From assembly GCA_021396245.1 (NCBI GenBank), contig WNYE01000103.1, positions 1-64,000 on the forward strand: a DNA stretch of 64,000 bases. Direction: 5' to 3'. A model generated the notes under the pieces. That model worked only from the letters and a program-made list of their open reading frames with translations. It was not told the DNA's origin and ran no database searches. The translations under genes and the position numbers were made by a program. The stretch's first letter is position 1. Every line of letters begins with the position of its first letter. Source of the DNA: Sporothrix humicola. Lineage: Eukaryota; Ascomycota; Sordariomycetes; Ophiostomatales; Ophiostomataceae. Shown piece by piece: positions 31,813 through 43,700 of this stretch.

Positions 31813-34800
31813 CTACCAGAAACTGCACCATCCTATGTAGTGCTGGCAAAGGTTTTCAAGACGGGTCGCCTCACCTATCAGCTTGTTAACCTGCATGTCC
31901 ACCTCGAGCTCTTCGTCGATCCGGAAGTCGCGGCCCGTCAGCTTCTGCTGCACGCGGTCCAGGACCTCGACGGCGCGGGCGTTCTGGAGTTCCACCGGGT
32001 CGGGCGCCATCGTCTGGCCGTAGCCGTTGACGTTGCTTCCCGCGACGTTGGTGACGTTGGGGTCGCCGTTGCCGTTGACACCAACACCATTTGCGTTGGG
32101 CGGCATCAGGGAACTGTTGGTGCGGGCACGGCCGCGGGCACCTGGCGGACCGCCCACGACACCAATCTGGTTGCCACCAGCGGCACCACCATTGGCTCCT
32201 CCGTTAGGATCACCACCGCCTGCCAACAGCTCCGACGGCGCCACATGGCTGTCCAGAACCGACGGCCGGCGAGCGCGTCCGCCGCCGCCGGCACCGCCGA
32301 CTTGCGGTCCGGCCAGGGCCAGCTCGCGCTCCGACTGGAAGTTGGGCCCGGCAGGCGACTGGGCATTGGTCAGGCGCCAGGTCAGCAGGGGGTCGTGGAT
32401 AAAGGCCTCGAGCACGGCCATGACGCTGTCCTTGTTGGCGCGCAGCACGCGCATGACGTGGACGGACGTGATGCGGAAGCTGCCCTCTATGTTGCTCACT
32501 TCCATGGCGTACGTCAGCATGCGCGTGAGGCGGAAGGGCACGCGCTCCGGGTACTTTTCGCGCTTCATGGCGACCTCGAAGCAGTCGCCGAAATCAATAT
32601 GGATAATCTTGCCGGTGCCGCGGTCGAGCATCAGGTTGGACGGGTGGCGATCGCCCAAACCAAGAATGTAGCCGACCATGGACATGACGCCCAGGGAGCG
32701 CGTGTAGTTGGTGCGGCGCTCCAGCCAGGCCTCGGAGTTCTTGCTCTTGAGCCAGAGCACGCGGTACAGGTCCTGGCCGGTCGTGTTGTCGAGGGCGTAG
32801 CCAAACACCTCGACCTTTTGGAGCAGCGTCAGGTTGTCGTAATCAGGAGCCATCTGCAGCATTATGCGATGCTCGATGTTTAGGAGAATCTTGCGGCAGT
32901 CGCGGTACTCGCGGATCAGCACGTGGATCGTGTCGCTGTTGGGCACCCAGCCCAGCAGGCCCGAGTTCTGCGACAGCGGGATGGCCGGGTAGCGCTCGAT
33001 GTTGAGGTGCCGCTTGTACGACTCCGAGTCCATGGACAGCAGCGTGTTGCACAGGCCAAACAGCTGCATCACGCGCTCGTCCTGCCGGATGTCTTCGTGG
33101 CCCTTGAGCAAGAACGTGTGGCCAGCGCCGTCGCTGCCGTTGATGTTGAGCTTGCGCGGGCGCTGCTTGGAGCTGATCACCGTAAAGGTCGTCTCGAACG
33201 ACATGATGCGGATCACCGGCTGGCCACTGCGGTACTTTCCGGGCACACTAAGATCCAGATCGCGCGCCGTCACCAGCTTGGGGCAGCAGTAGGCCAGCTC
33301 CAGCGACGTGATCTGCGGCAGCTGCCGCGTGATGCGCCGGAAGACCTGGTAGTACACGTCCCAGGCCTGGTTGAGGTCGCTGACGTCGTGGCTGATCTCG
33401 TACTGCTTGCACCACTCGCGCGCCTCGCTCAGGTCGCGGCCAAACGCCTGTGTAAACGAGATCTCGCGCAGCGTCTCGGGGCCGCGCTCCAGCATGTCGT
33501 GTAGCGGCTGCAGCACCGACAGCATGCCCTCGATGTTGTGGTCACCAAAGTAGAGACGCGACGCCTCCTCCAGGCCTTCGTGCCATAACTCGTGCCACAG
33601 GACGGCTACTCTTATTAGCTCGTGGCTGACGAGGTCGGCCTGCTCCACTAGCTTCGCGCTGTGTTGCCGCATGCTGTCCATTATCTGTGCGGCCGACCGC
33701 GACCGGCGGCTGTTTTGCCAGGACTTCATAGCCACCGTCAGCGGATACACCAGGGCTTGCGGGTGTGCCCGTCCAACATCGGCCAGCAGATTATGCACCG
33801 ACTGCTGGACGCGCTTGTTGGGCTGGTTGATGCGGGCAATCAGCTGCGGGATGACCTCGAGCCATGTGTCCACGTTGACGAGCGCAAACCCGTCCGTCAC
33901 AGCCGTGTTCACCTCGGGATGGCCGCCGTGCGTCAGCCAGAGCGCCAGCAGACGCAGCGTGTCTTGGAGGGTGCTGCCCTTGGAGAGCGCAATCGACTGG
34001 AAGAAGCCGTGCACGGCCGGCACGACATGCTCAAGGACCGTGGCATAGTCGACGGGGCCGGGGCCAGGGCCGTCGTTGGCGCCGTTATTGTTGTTGGGCC
34101 GGCCGTTCTGAACATTCGTTCGTGGCAGACCGCCGGCAGGTGGCTGTGCGCCGTTCATCTGGCCATTCGGTGCTCCATTCGGTGCTCCGTTCGTGCCGTT
34201 GGCATTCGAGTTGGCCTGCGTCAGGTACTGCACGACCTCAAAGTTGGCCAGCGCCCACGCGTGCCAGGCCTTGTACCACTTGGGGTTGTACTGCGTGGCG
34301 TGTGCGTAGTTGGTCAAGACCTCGCGGACATGTGTGCGCCGCCACGTGTTGCGGTTCAGCGCGACGGTCCAGTCGCCCGTGCGCAGGTAGCACTTTGCCA
34401 GCAGCGTCGTCTGCTCTTGCAGCATGCGCTGGCTCTCCGAGTTGAGCTGGTTGCCGCCGCCGACGTTGGCGATGTTGGCGGCATTGCCTCCGCCGTTGGC
34501 AACACCGTTAAGTGCCGTCATGGGGCCCGTGTTGTTCATAACGTTGTTCTGGAGCTGGTACTGCTGGCGGGCACCCTCGAGGCGATAACTGAGGTCGATG
34601 GTGAACTTGCGCAGGCAGTCGAGCGACTTCTCGGAGATGCCAGAGCCCTTTTGCTTGGCCATCTGGCCACGGTCCCACTGGAACTTGAGCACGGCGTAGA
34701 TCACCTGGGCCGGTGGCGGCGGAGGAGCGCGGGGGTAGTCGTCGTGCTGGGCCGCGTTCATGGCGCCGTTGGGTCCGCCGTTACCGCCGAGCAGGAGCAT

Positions 34801-37800
34801 CTCGTTGTTGTTATTGTGGCCGCTGTTCTCGTACAGCAGACGGCCATTGCGGAAGTCGCGGCGGTCGCGGCCGTTCTCGTCGAGGCCGCTGCCGGCCATG
34901 TTCTCGCGCGCAGCCCGGCGGCGGTGGTATTCGCGCTCCCGTTCGCGCTCGCGCTTCGACTCGCGTTCGCGCAGCACGTCGGCGTCCATCCAGTAGGGTA
35001 TGGTATACTCCAAGGGATCCTCGTTGCCGATCAGGTGCTGCAGTGACGTCTCGGCCATGGTCATGCGCGACGACTTGCGGCACAGGTTGGCAAACTTGAT
35101 CCACATCTGCATGTTCTCCATGGGCGTCACGACCAGGCTGCGCAGACGCAGCATGCGCTGCCACACCTCGGCATTGCGCTGGCAGCCCAGCAGACGGCGG
35201 TCCCAGGTCCGCCGCAGCGACTCCTGCTTCTTGGCGTCGCACTGCTTGTAGACAATCAGCTCCTCCAGCTCGGCCAGCATCTGCACGCGCACTATCACTT
35301 GGTAGGCCCGCGTGTAGGACTCGGTCACGAGCGCGCTAAGCTCGACATCGAGACCCTGCCGGGCCTGCTCTACGCAGATGGCTGCCTCGCGGTACTGGTT
35401 GCGGTGCAGCGCCAGGATGGCGCCAAAGAACGCGCGGTCCGTCGAGTGCCGCTTCATGGCCTGCAGGTACATGTCCATCAGGTCCCACTTGTTGAGGCCC
35501 CACGCGGCCGCCGTGGCCAGCGGCGAGATAAGCCGCTTGACCTCCTGCGACGAGTTGGCCCACGTGTTGCCGGCAATCGTCGCCAGCGCGTCCCACTGGC
35601 CCAGCGCGTGCAGACACCGCATCTTGCCCATGACAATGTCAATCGGCGTCGTCTGGTTCTCGGGCAGCTCGCGTTCGCGCGTCTCGTAGAAATCGAGAGC
35701 CTCCTCCCAGCGCTCGAGCTTCTCGAACCATGTCTCCCGCAGCTGGATCCCGTCCGAGTACAGCTGTGCCTTGCGTAATATGCCGATAGCAGCGTCCGAC
35801 TGTTGCAGCTGGTTGTTGATGGAGATGAGCGCCTCGACCGACGACGAGCTCTGGTCCTGCAGGAACTCGAGTTCCTTGTAGTGCAGCGCCTTGGCGTAGG
35901 CGTGGCAGCGCCCGGCCTCGCGACCCAGCACCCGAATATCAATGGGCAGCGCCTTATCGTCGTGTTCCATAAACTCGGCCAGATTCAGCAGCAGGCCCAG
36001 CAAATCGGGTGGGATGTTCTCGGACTTGAAAGCGTTCTCGAGGCTCGAGATCAGCTCATCCTGGTAATTCTCATACAAATCACTCCAGCACGAGACGAAC
36101 GCCGAGTTGAACAGCTCGCGGGCCAGGGGCGGGTAGACGTTGCCGAGGGCGGCACAGGCGCGCAGCGCGTGGTTGGGCGACTCGTTAAGAAGCGTCGTGC
36201 TGAAGCTGCGCAGCCACTCTTGCCAATCCTCCTTGGTCGACTTGCCCTTAGTGTCCCAGGCGGCCCGCAGGTGGATGGCGTTCATCTCGAGCTTCTTGGT
36301 CGGCTGCTCGGCAAACGAGACCTCGTCCAGCTGGTCGGCGAACCGCGTCTCCGACGTCAGGTCCTGCGGCAGCACGTCGCCCTTTTGCAGCTTGGCGACG
36401 AGAAGCTCGTAGTTGGCGTGCTGGATCCCCTGCTGCTGGATGGTCTTGTTGACCATGTTCATAAAGTGCAGGTAATCCTTGCCGAGCTGGTGGATGAGGG
36501 CGCACAGCGTATCCAGGGCCGACACCCGCAGTGCAGGCTCGCCGCTGGCGAGGACGCGGTTCAGCGGATGGATGATCTTGGAGGCAAAGTCGTTGAGGTT
36601 GACCTGGCGCGAGATCTTGCCAATGGTCTCAATGGCCATCTTGCGCAAGAAGTTGGGCTGGTTGGGCTTTTCAAAGGTGCGCACAATCACGGGGACAATC
36701 AGGTGCATGTACTCTTCGCTACTAGACCCGAATACAAGGAATGCGTGCAGGACCTTTTCCGAGGGTAGGCGTCTCACCGAGGTGTCCTTTTCCAGAAGTC
36801 CCAGCATCAGAGGAAGCAAGCCAGCCAGATAGATCTTGAACTCGCCTTCCAGCGTGCGTGAGATGGACTCGATCAGAGACAGGATCGTCGAGTGCAGCGA
36901 TGGAGAGCTATTCCAGTACTCCTGCATAATCTCGACGAGACAGGGGAGGTAGTTGCGGATGTGTTGGCGGACGATGCTCACAAGCGTGGCGAGCTGGCTG
37001 AAGTAGGCCTCAGCCTTGGAGGGCGACGAGCTGCGGATGACCTGGAGGAAGGCAGGGATAATCCGGTCCAAGAACGGCACGCACTCCAGACCGAGGGTGC
37101 GGAAGATCGACATGATGGCGCTGATGACGTCCTGGTGGTACTGCACGAGCGAGTGGTCCTTGAGAATGCCCAGGAGCGCGTTAACGACAACCGTGGGGTA
37201 GTACTCCTTGTTGGACGGCGTGAGGCCCGTCATCATCAGCGAGATATCGGTGGTCTGTGTCGAGTCCACGCGGCGCTGCACCTCGGGACTGCGCTCCTCG
37301 ACTTGCTGGTGCCGGTACGGGTCGAGAGCACCGAGGATGCCCATGAGCTTGATAGTCTCTTGGCGCAACATGGCGTGCTGGGGTTCACCGCGGATAATGT
37401 TCTGCAACAAATCGAGCAGCTGGGGGTAGTCGAGATAGGGGTCGATAACGTAGCCCGAGTTGGACGCCAGCTGGCCAATGGTGCGCAGAGCGGCCTCACG
37501 CTTCATCATAGAAGCCTGGTCCTGCAGTGCGTCGACTAGGATGGGCATCAGACGGTCCTTGTAGCGCAGCATCTCTTCGCCACCAACGGTACAGATCTCG
37601 CCGATGGCCTTGATGATAGTTGCGGCCACAGAGGCGGTTGGGTCGGCGGCCTTGGGCAGAAGCACTTCCATCATCGGGTGCACATAAGGCTGGATGAGCA
37701 TCTGGGCGTTCTGCACGAGGAGGCTGAGGAGCTTTGCGCTCTCTTCCTTGTTCCGCGGCACATCCGAGAACTCGAGCTCGGTGAGCATCTGGATGAGGGT

Positions 37801-39757
37801 CTTGCGCAGTGAGGGCACAATGTATGCCGGGTTCTCGCGTGTCAGACGGCCGATCAAGCGCACGGCGACTTCGCGGATAGGGAAGTACTCGTCGTTGAGG
37901 GCGTAGAAGATGGTGCGGATGTTGTCGGCCTTGCCCAGATGGCGGTCAAAGCGGTCATCGAGCGCGTTGAGCACGGTGTAGCGGATGTGTGGAACGGGAT
38001 CAGACACGCCGACCGTCAACAGGCGCTCGACAACGTCGCCAACAACCTGCATGGCGTGGTAGCTGTCCTGGTTGACAATGGGGTCGCGCAGGTACAGTTG
38101 GCAGCATGTGAGAGACGCCGCTTCACGAGTGTCTGCGTCGTCGTCTTCGACATAGCGCATAGCCACGTCGCGGACAAACTCGTTCAAGACGTGGCCGGAA
38201 AAGTCAAAGCAGCCAAGGGTGTTGAGGGCCAGCTTGACCTCGGCCTTGTGCTGCTCGATGGCCGCAGTGTCCTTGCCGGCATCCTTTGACGTCGTCGTCG
38301 TGACCGGGGCAGACAGGCTGTTTGCGCCTTGAGACATGGGTGCACCAAGGTGCTTGTATGGCTCGCCGCTGAGGACGAGGCTGATCATGTTCAGCAGCCG
38401 CTCTTGAATCGTAGTCCGAACAGCCGGGACGTAAAAGGCAATGTCGACAAGCGCCTGTGTCAATTTGGGCGTCATGTCGCAGGCAAAAATGGGGTCCAGA
38501 AGGGCCTCCATGTATTTTGTGAGGGTCTGGCCGACAGCCACGGCGAGGCGGCTGATACAGTCAAAGACGGGATCGACCGATGACTTCTTGCGGGCGTTGA
38601 TGCTCAGGCCTTCGCGGATATAGATGAGGATGCCGTCCAGGTAGGGTGCCATGGCGCTCTTGACAGCGTTCGCCACGCTGCCGATGGCAACAAAGGCGTC
38701 GTTGCGCTCCTTTTCGCGCTTGAGCATAGCCGACAGGTAGATCATGAACTGGTGTAGGTGGTTCTCGGAGAACTGTGTGGGTGCATAGATGGCCAGGTCG
38801 GGGATCAGGAGGACGGCAGTCTTGCGGATGGTGGCGTCGCGGTGGTCCTTGTAGCGAGATACTATCTCGCAGGCCTCGGTGTAGCGATGCTGCATGAACA
38901 TGCCGCCCTGCTCAAGCAGTTCCTTGAGGACGAGCATGGAGCCGTGGATGGATTCAATCGTGTTAAGCTTGAAGCCGTGGGCGGCCTCGTTGTACATCTT
39001 GTCCATGATGTTGTTCTTCATTTCAAGGTCGCGCTCGCTGATGATCTTGAAGCAGGCGCTAACGGCTTCGGCAGACGTCACACGAATAAGGTGGCGCTGG
39101 TCACGGAGGCCGACCCAGATCCAGTCGAGAATGTCGTTGACCTTTCCGTACATGAGTGTCGGGGCATTCCGCGCAATCTCTCGGAGGAGGAGGGCAGCAC
39201 TGTAGCGGCGCTCCTCGCTGCTGCCATCTTGCAAGAACTCGAGTGCGAGCTGGACGTCGGTGTCGACGAGGGACGACACCAGAGAGCCGCCGCCCGGCCG
39301 ACACAGCTTTCCTATGACAATGGCGGCCGGCTGCATGCAGTTGATGTCCTTGCCGGACATGAGCCGTGTGAGCGCCGACGCGAACCGTGTGTATTTGACG
39401 GTGGCGTCGACGCCCTCAAAGTCGACAAACGCATCGAGGGCGTAGATGCCGCCGAGCTTGTCGATTGTGTTGTCGCCCTGCAGCAGGCCGCTGATCTTGC
39501 CCTGGACATTGGCCCAGTAGCCCTGGAAGATTTCGGGGCTCAGGTCTCGCTGTGCAACGGCCACCAGCTCGCGGAGCTGCTGGGCCGCCCGTCTCCGTGC
39601 ATCGTCGGTGAATGCTCTGTTGCTGGGAGTGGTTAGTATGATCTTCTCATTGTATAGCAATCCTCCATCATCACCGCCCTCGGAAAACATACTTTGACCG
39701 CAGATCTTTAATCAGCGCGTCCGAATTCAACTCCGCCGACACCTGTGGCGACGACAT
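31813..39757 (-). CDS. TOR: Target of rapamycin (TOR) kinase, 2624 aa
   Basis: PI3K-related Ser/Thr kinase that controls growth in response to nutrients. Exons 39757-39693 and 39622-31813, intron 39692-39623 (70 bp, GTATGT...CCCAG, branch TACTAAC); the first exon gives MSSPQVSAELNSDALIKDLRS. HEAT repeats fill the N-terminal half and the FAT domain follows. The FRB domain begins at about 2023 (ELIRVAVLWHELWHEGLEEASRLYF) and keeps the Ser context needed for FKBP12-rapamycin binding. The kinase domain holds GHEDIRQDERVMQLF, GLGDRHPSNLML (about 2343) and HIDFGDCFEVAM, and FATC ends in CQHYIGWCSFW. It is about 150-200 residues longer than yeast TORs. Extra lengths are Arg/Glu- and Asn/Gly-rich inserts in FAT (about 1577-1658, 1825-1878) and a Gly/Asn-rich segment between kinase and FATC (about 2445-2565). 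Confidence 0.97.
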
Positions 39758-41211
39758 GGCTGCCGACGCGGTGTGTTGTGTGTTCGTTCAATCGGGGGGG
39801 TTGTGGCACCCAGATGAGGGTGGATGTCTCGTTGAGAATCAATCTCGTGCTTTCGTTCGTTCGCCTCCTCTTCAAAGCGACGCCGCCGCAGAGAATCGCA
39901 TCATCGACCCGCCGAGTAAATGGAGGATGCCGTCGAGAAGAAGGGAGAGGTAAAGCCGAAGGACTCGGCGGTCGTCGAGATGGAAAATGTCGTTTTGGTT
40001 TGCGGATCGAGGAGGGGGAGTCGGCTCTCCGTAAAGGCCGTCGAGAAAAGGGGGGTTCGAAAAGAAAAAGGTTGCACGCAACACGCTGACCGTCGGTGAG
40101 AGACGTAAGAGAGGAGATCGGATGTCTAGATGGGACGAAAGGCAAAGAAGAGTCAGTGGTTGAGCTTGCGTTTTGGGAATCGTCAAAATGTCGAGAAGTC
40201 GAGATGCGGGCGTCGCAGCTTAAAGCGCGCTTGTCGAGGGGGCTGTTTCTGTCGCTGAAGAAAGCAGACACAACGGGTGTGTGCCAAACAGATGAATTGC
40301 AATGCGAGGGGAAGGCGTGCAACGTACCAGGTCAGGCGTGGCGGTGGGTTGTGCGATGGAAAATGCAAAGATGCAGCAATGCTGTTGCGGGTTGCGTTGT
40401 TCGACTCTTGGACGTTTTGGTCTGGAGGCTTACTTTTGGTCGTGGGCGTCAGTAGTCGAGTCGAAGCTCCTTGGGGCTGCGATTTGCCGGCCGTCTGCTG
40501 GTTCGCTGGTTGGTCGCTCCTTCCTCTTTCCCCAAAGGCGCCGCCCCATAGACCCGTCATGTGCTCAGTTTCGCCCGATCGCCCATTGCGGCAAGTGCGT
40601 TTTTTACGCCACAACAGCACTCGCCACGCTCCAGGCACCTAAAGCACCTCAAGCATGCACCTCAAGCACTGGCAGATTTGTGCCCCAGCAGTGTCGCACC
40701 ATCACAGTCGCAAACTGAAGACACCAGAGCCCTTCGCGGAATCGAGCCGCTATTACTGCTAAAATCCAGGCCAGCATGCAGGAGGATTCAGGTCGTCGTC
40801 ACCTGCTGTAATACGGAATATACCGTCTGTGAATCCTTCGATAAGTGCCCCAAAAAGTTCCTCCTAGCACCCAATTGGCCCCCTTTTTCGCGACCGTTGA
40901 AATTCAAGATAATTCCACAACCTCAACCACGTCGTTCACCTTGTCCTTAAAAGGGTCCAGGAACCGCCTCAGAGTGCCTTTCTCCTGCTCTCTCGACGTC
41001 TTGATCTCCCGGTATTTCAGTTGCCCGTCAGCGTGAGATCAGTGCCGACTTTCTGAGAGAACGCAGAGCCAGAGTACCATTCGCTTACTCTTCCTCGAGC
41101 TTTCTGCACGGCAATCTTTTCTTTGCCAATTGGCTTCCAATTGAGCCCCTTGCAACAACAACAAATCTCAGCCTTACTCTCTCCTTGTGTGTTTCTCGTC
41201 GGGGCGTCAAA
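39758..41211. other. Divergent promoter region, TOR / ERG27
   Basis: 1.45 kb between divergent genes. No gene is supported; ORFs on both strands here overlap each other and lack domains. Short CCTCAAGCA-type repeats occur at 40638-40672. Confidence 0.55.
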
Positions 41212-42818
41212 ATGCCGACCGCGCCGTGGGACGACAGCGCCGCCGCAAAGCAGCTCTTTGTCCTTGTGACAGGAGCAAACAGGTGAGTCTGGGTAGCTGT
41301 GCTTCTGACCTTTTGACTTCAACTTCTAACCCTTTTCTTTTCAGCGGCATCGGCCTCGGCATTGGCCAGCGCATGATCGACCAGTTCGTTGCCCTACACC
41401 CTTCGCCCTCGGACCACCTCGTCCTCATCACGACCACCCGCAGCGCCGCCAAGTCCAAGGCGACGACCGACCTGCTGCGGCAGTACCTCAAGGCCGCGGC
41501 CGCCAGCAAATCCACGGTCCACCCGTCCCGCATCCACCTGTCCAACGTCGAGCTCGATCTTTGCAACCTGCCCACAATCTATGCCGCCGCCGAACGCCTG
41601 CGGTTCTCGCCCCTCTCGATCTACACGGGCGCCGACTCTGCCACGCCCTCCTCGCCGCACAAGATCCCGCGCCTCGACAGCGTTATTTTCAATGCCGGCA
41701 TCGGCGGCTGGACCGGCATCGACTGGGCCAACCTGGGCACCAACGTGCTCTATGACGGCATCCAGCAGGCCACGACGTTCCCGACGTGCAAGGGCTCGGT
41801 GGGCGGGCTGCTGGTGGACCCCATGACGGGCAAGGAAGTCAAGAACGAGGACGGCAGCAACAGTGCCGAGGTCTACGACAAGGGCGACAAGGGTGACAAG
41901 AGCGAGCGCATCATGGGCCAGGTGTTTTGCGCCAATGTTTTTGGGCACTACGTGTTTGCTCACGAGATTCTGCCACTCCTCCAAGCTACAGGCGAGGGCA
42001 CCGCCCACAAACCCTCGGCCATTGGCCCCGGCCCCGCCCGCATTATCTGGGAGAGCAGCGTCGAGGCCGAGGGCTGGGACAACCTGTCGCTCGACGACTT
42101 CCAGGCCGTGCGCACCATTGCCGCCTACGAGAGCTCCAAGCGCCTGACGGACGTGCTGGCCCTGACGGCCGGCCTCAAGAGCGTCCAGCCGTACTCGGCA
42201 CCGTTTTTCAAGGCGGAGGGAAGCGAAGAAAAAGAAGACGACGACTCTGGACCGTCAGCAGCCCCCGCGACATACGTCACACACCCTGGCGTCGTCTGCT
42301 CCTCCCTCTTCCCTCTCAACTGGTTCCTCTTCGCCCTCTACAACCTCGCCATGTACATTTCCCGCTGGCTGGGCTCGCCCTGGCACCCCGTCACGGCCTA
42401 CAAGGGCGCCACCGCCGCTGTCTGGGTCGCTCTCAAGCCCACGGCCGACCTCGACGCCCTCGACGGCCAGCGTGTCAAGTGGGGCGCCGGCACAACACGT
42501 TTCGGCACCGAGATTGTCAAGCGGTCCGAGGTCGCCGGCTGGGGCTTCCGCGGCCGCTTGGGCGAGGAGACGACCGTGTCCACCATTGATTCCGTCACGG
42601 GCCAGCCATGGGCTGCCGGCGGCGACCCGCTAGCAGCGCAGTTTTCTTGCCTCCCCTACCAGCGCAACAGCCGCGGCCGCAAGAACACGGCCACGAACCT
42701 GACGGCCGAGCGGCGGCAGGAGTTCGAGGTGCTGGGCCGAGACTGCTGGCGGGAGATGGAGCGGCTGCGTGTGGAATGGGACCGCCGTGTGCGCGAGGCC
42801 CGGGAGAACCAGTCTTAA
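41212..42818 (+). CDS. ERG27: 3-keto sterol reductase (C-4 demethylation complex), 514 aa
   Basis: NADPH-dependent short-chain reductase that converts the 3-keto sterol to the 3-beta-hydroxy form in each round of C-4 demethylation in ergosterol synthesis, together with ERG25, ERG26 and ERG28 at the ER. Exons 41212-41282 and 41345-42818, intron 41283-41344 (62 bp, GTGAGT...TTTCAG). The splice restores the cofactor motif TGANSGIGLGIG at residues 20-31, which no single ORF contains. FNAGIGGWTGIDW follows near 140 and the catalytic pair is Tyr285/Lys289 in YESSK. A hydrophobic stretch FPLNWFLFALYNLAMYISRWLG near 345 probably contacts the membrane. The length matches mould ERG27 (about 500-520) and exceeds the 347 residues of yeast. 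Confidence 0.92.
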
Positions 42819-43700
42819 GGGGGGAATACGGATGGGCGCATTTTGATTTACAAGGGCGCATAAACAGCGTTGTCATCGCGATGTTTTGAGCGTTTGCGGC
42901 GAAAAACAAAATAATTTTAGAACATGATAGACAGGGTAGAAGGGGCCTTCCCGTATACCGTAATCATTAATTGATGAAATAATAATGAGTTTTACAAAAC
43001 AAGGAGTAATACAGAGAATAACCCGGTATCCAGTTGGTAAAGTACGGAGTTCTATGGAAGGATGAAGTTTAAGTGCTTACTATGTCACATTCCGCACTTC
43101 CGTCATCCAAAGTCTCCGGCCCCCACCGGAAACATGAAACTCGAGCAAGCACGTTGGGAAGAGGAAACTGTAGACGACGTTCGTTTTGTAAAAATGCGGC
43201 TCTGCAGGGCTGTCCATTATGTTCGTGCACGAAGATCGTGTTGAAGGAGCCGGTTCTCCACTCAAATGAGATGCACCCAGCGTCCAAGACTTACCATCTG
43301 CCCAGAGAACCTATTCAAACATTGCTACCCATCGAAAGTGCATAATTGTATAATTGTGTCGCAATTTCCATCTAATAGAAGAAACGTGGGAAATCTGCCC
43401 TGCCCGCTGCACGGAGCGATGTGTTGATCATCCCTGTTTCTGAAACATCACGATCCTCGACTTACAAACTTTATTTTAACCTCACTTATGTCGATGGACA
43501 GCAACGTAAATAAAATGTTTAAATTTAATTATATATTTAGAAGGCGCTCTGGACAGTGAAAGGTATCATTCGTTCCAACATTAAACAAATATCATAATAA
43601 CAAGGTATCAAACAAACCGGAAAATATAATAACCAAAGAAATCATATTCAAAAACTTCATAAACAAAAAAGAGAGAAGGCTTGCTTGCTACATATTACGA
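42819..43700. other. Convergent 3' region, ERG27 / MFS transporter
   Basis: 0.88 kb, AT-rich, especially 43440-43680. No gene is supported; overlapping short ORFs at 43062-43345 lack any recognisable feature. A near-match to the TACGGAGTA motif is at 43043. Confidence 0.55.

Noticed and set aside
33661..35046. 461-codon plus-strand frame opposite the TOR gene
   Set aside because: Antisense shadow of a conserved, GC-rich kinase gene. The Val/Leu/Arg/Gly-rich product has no motif.
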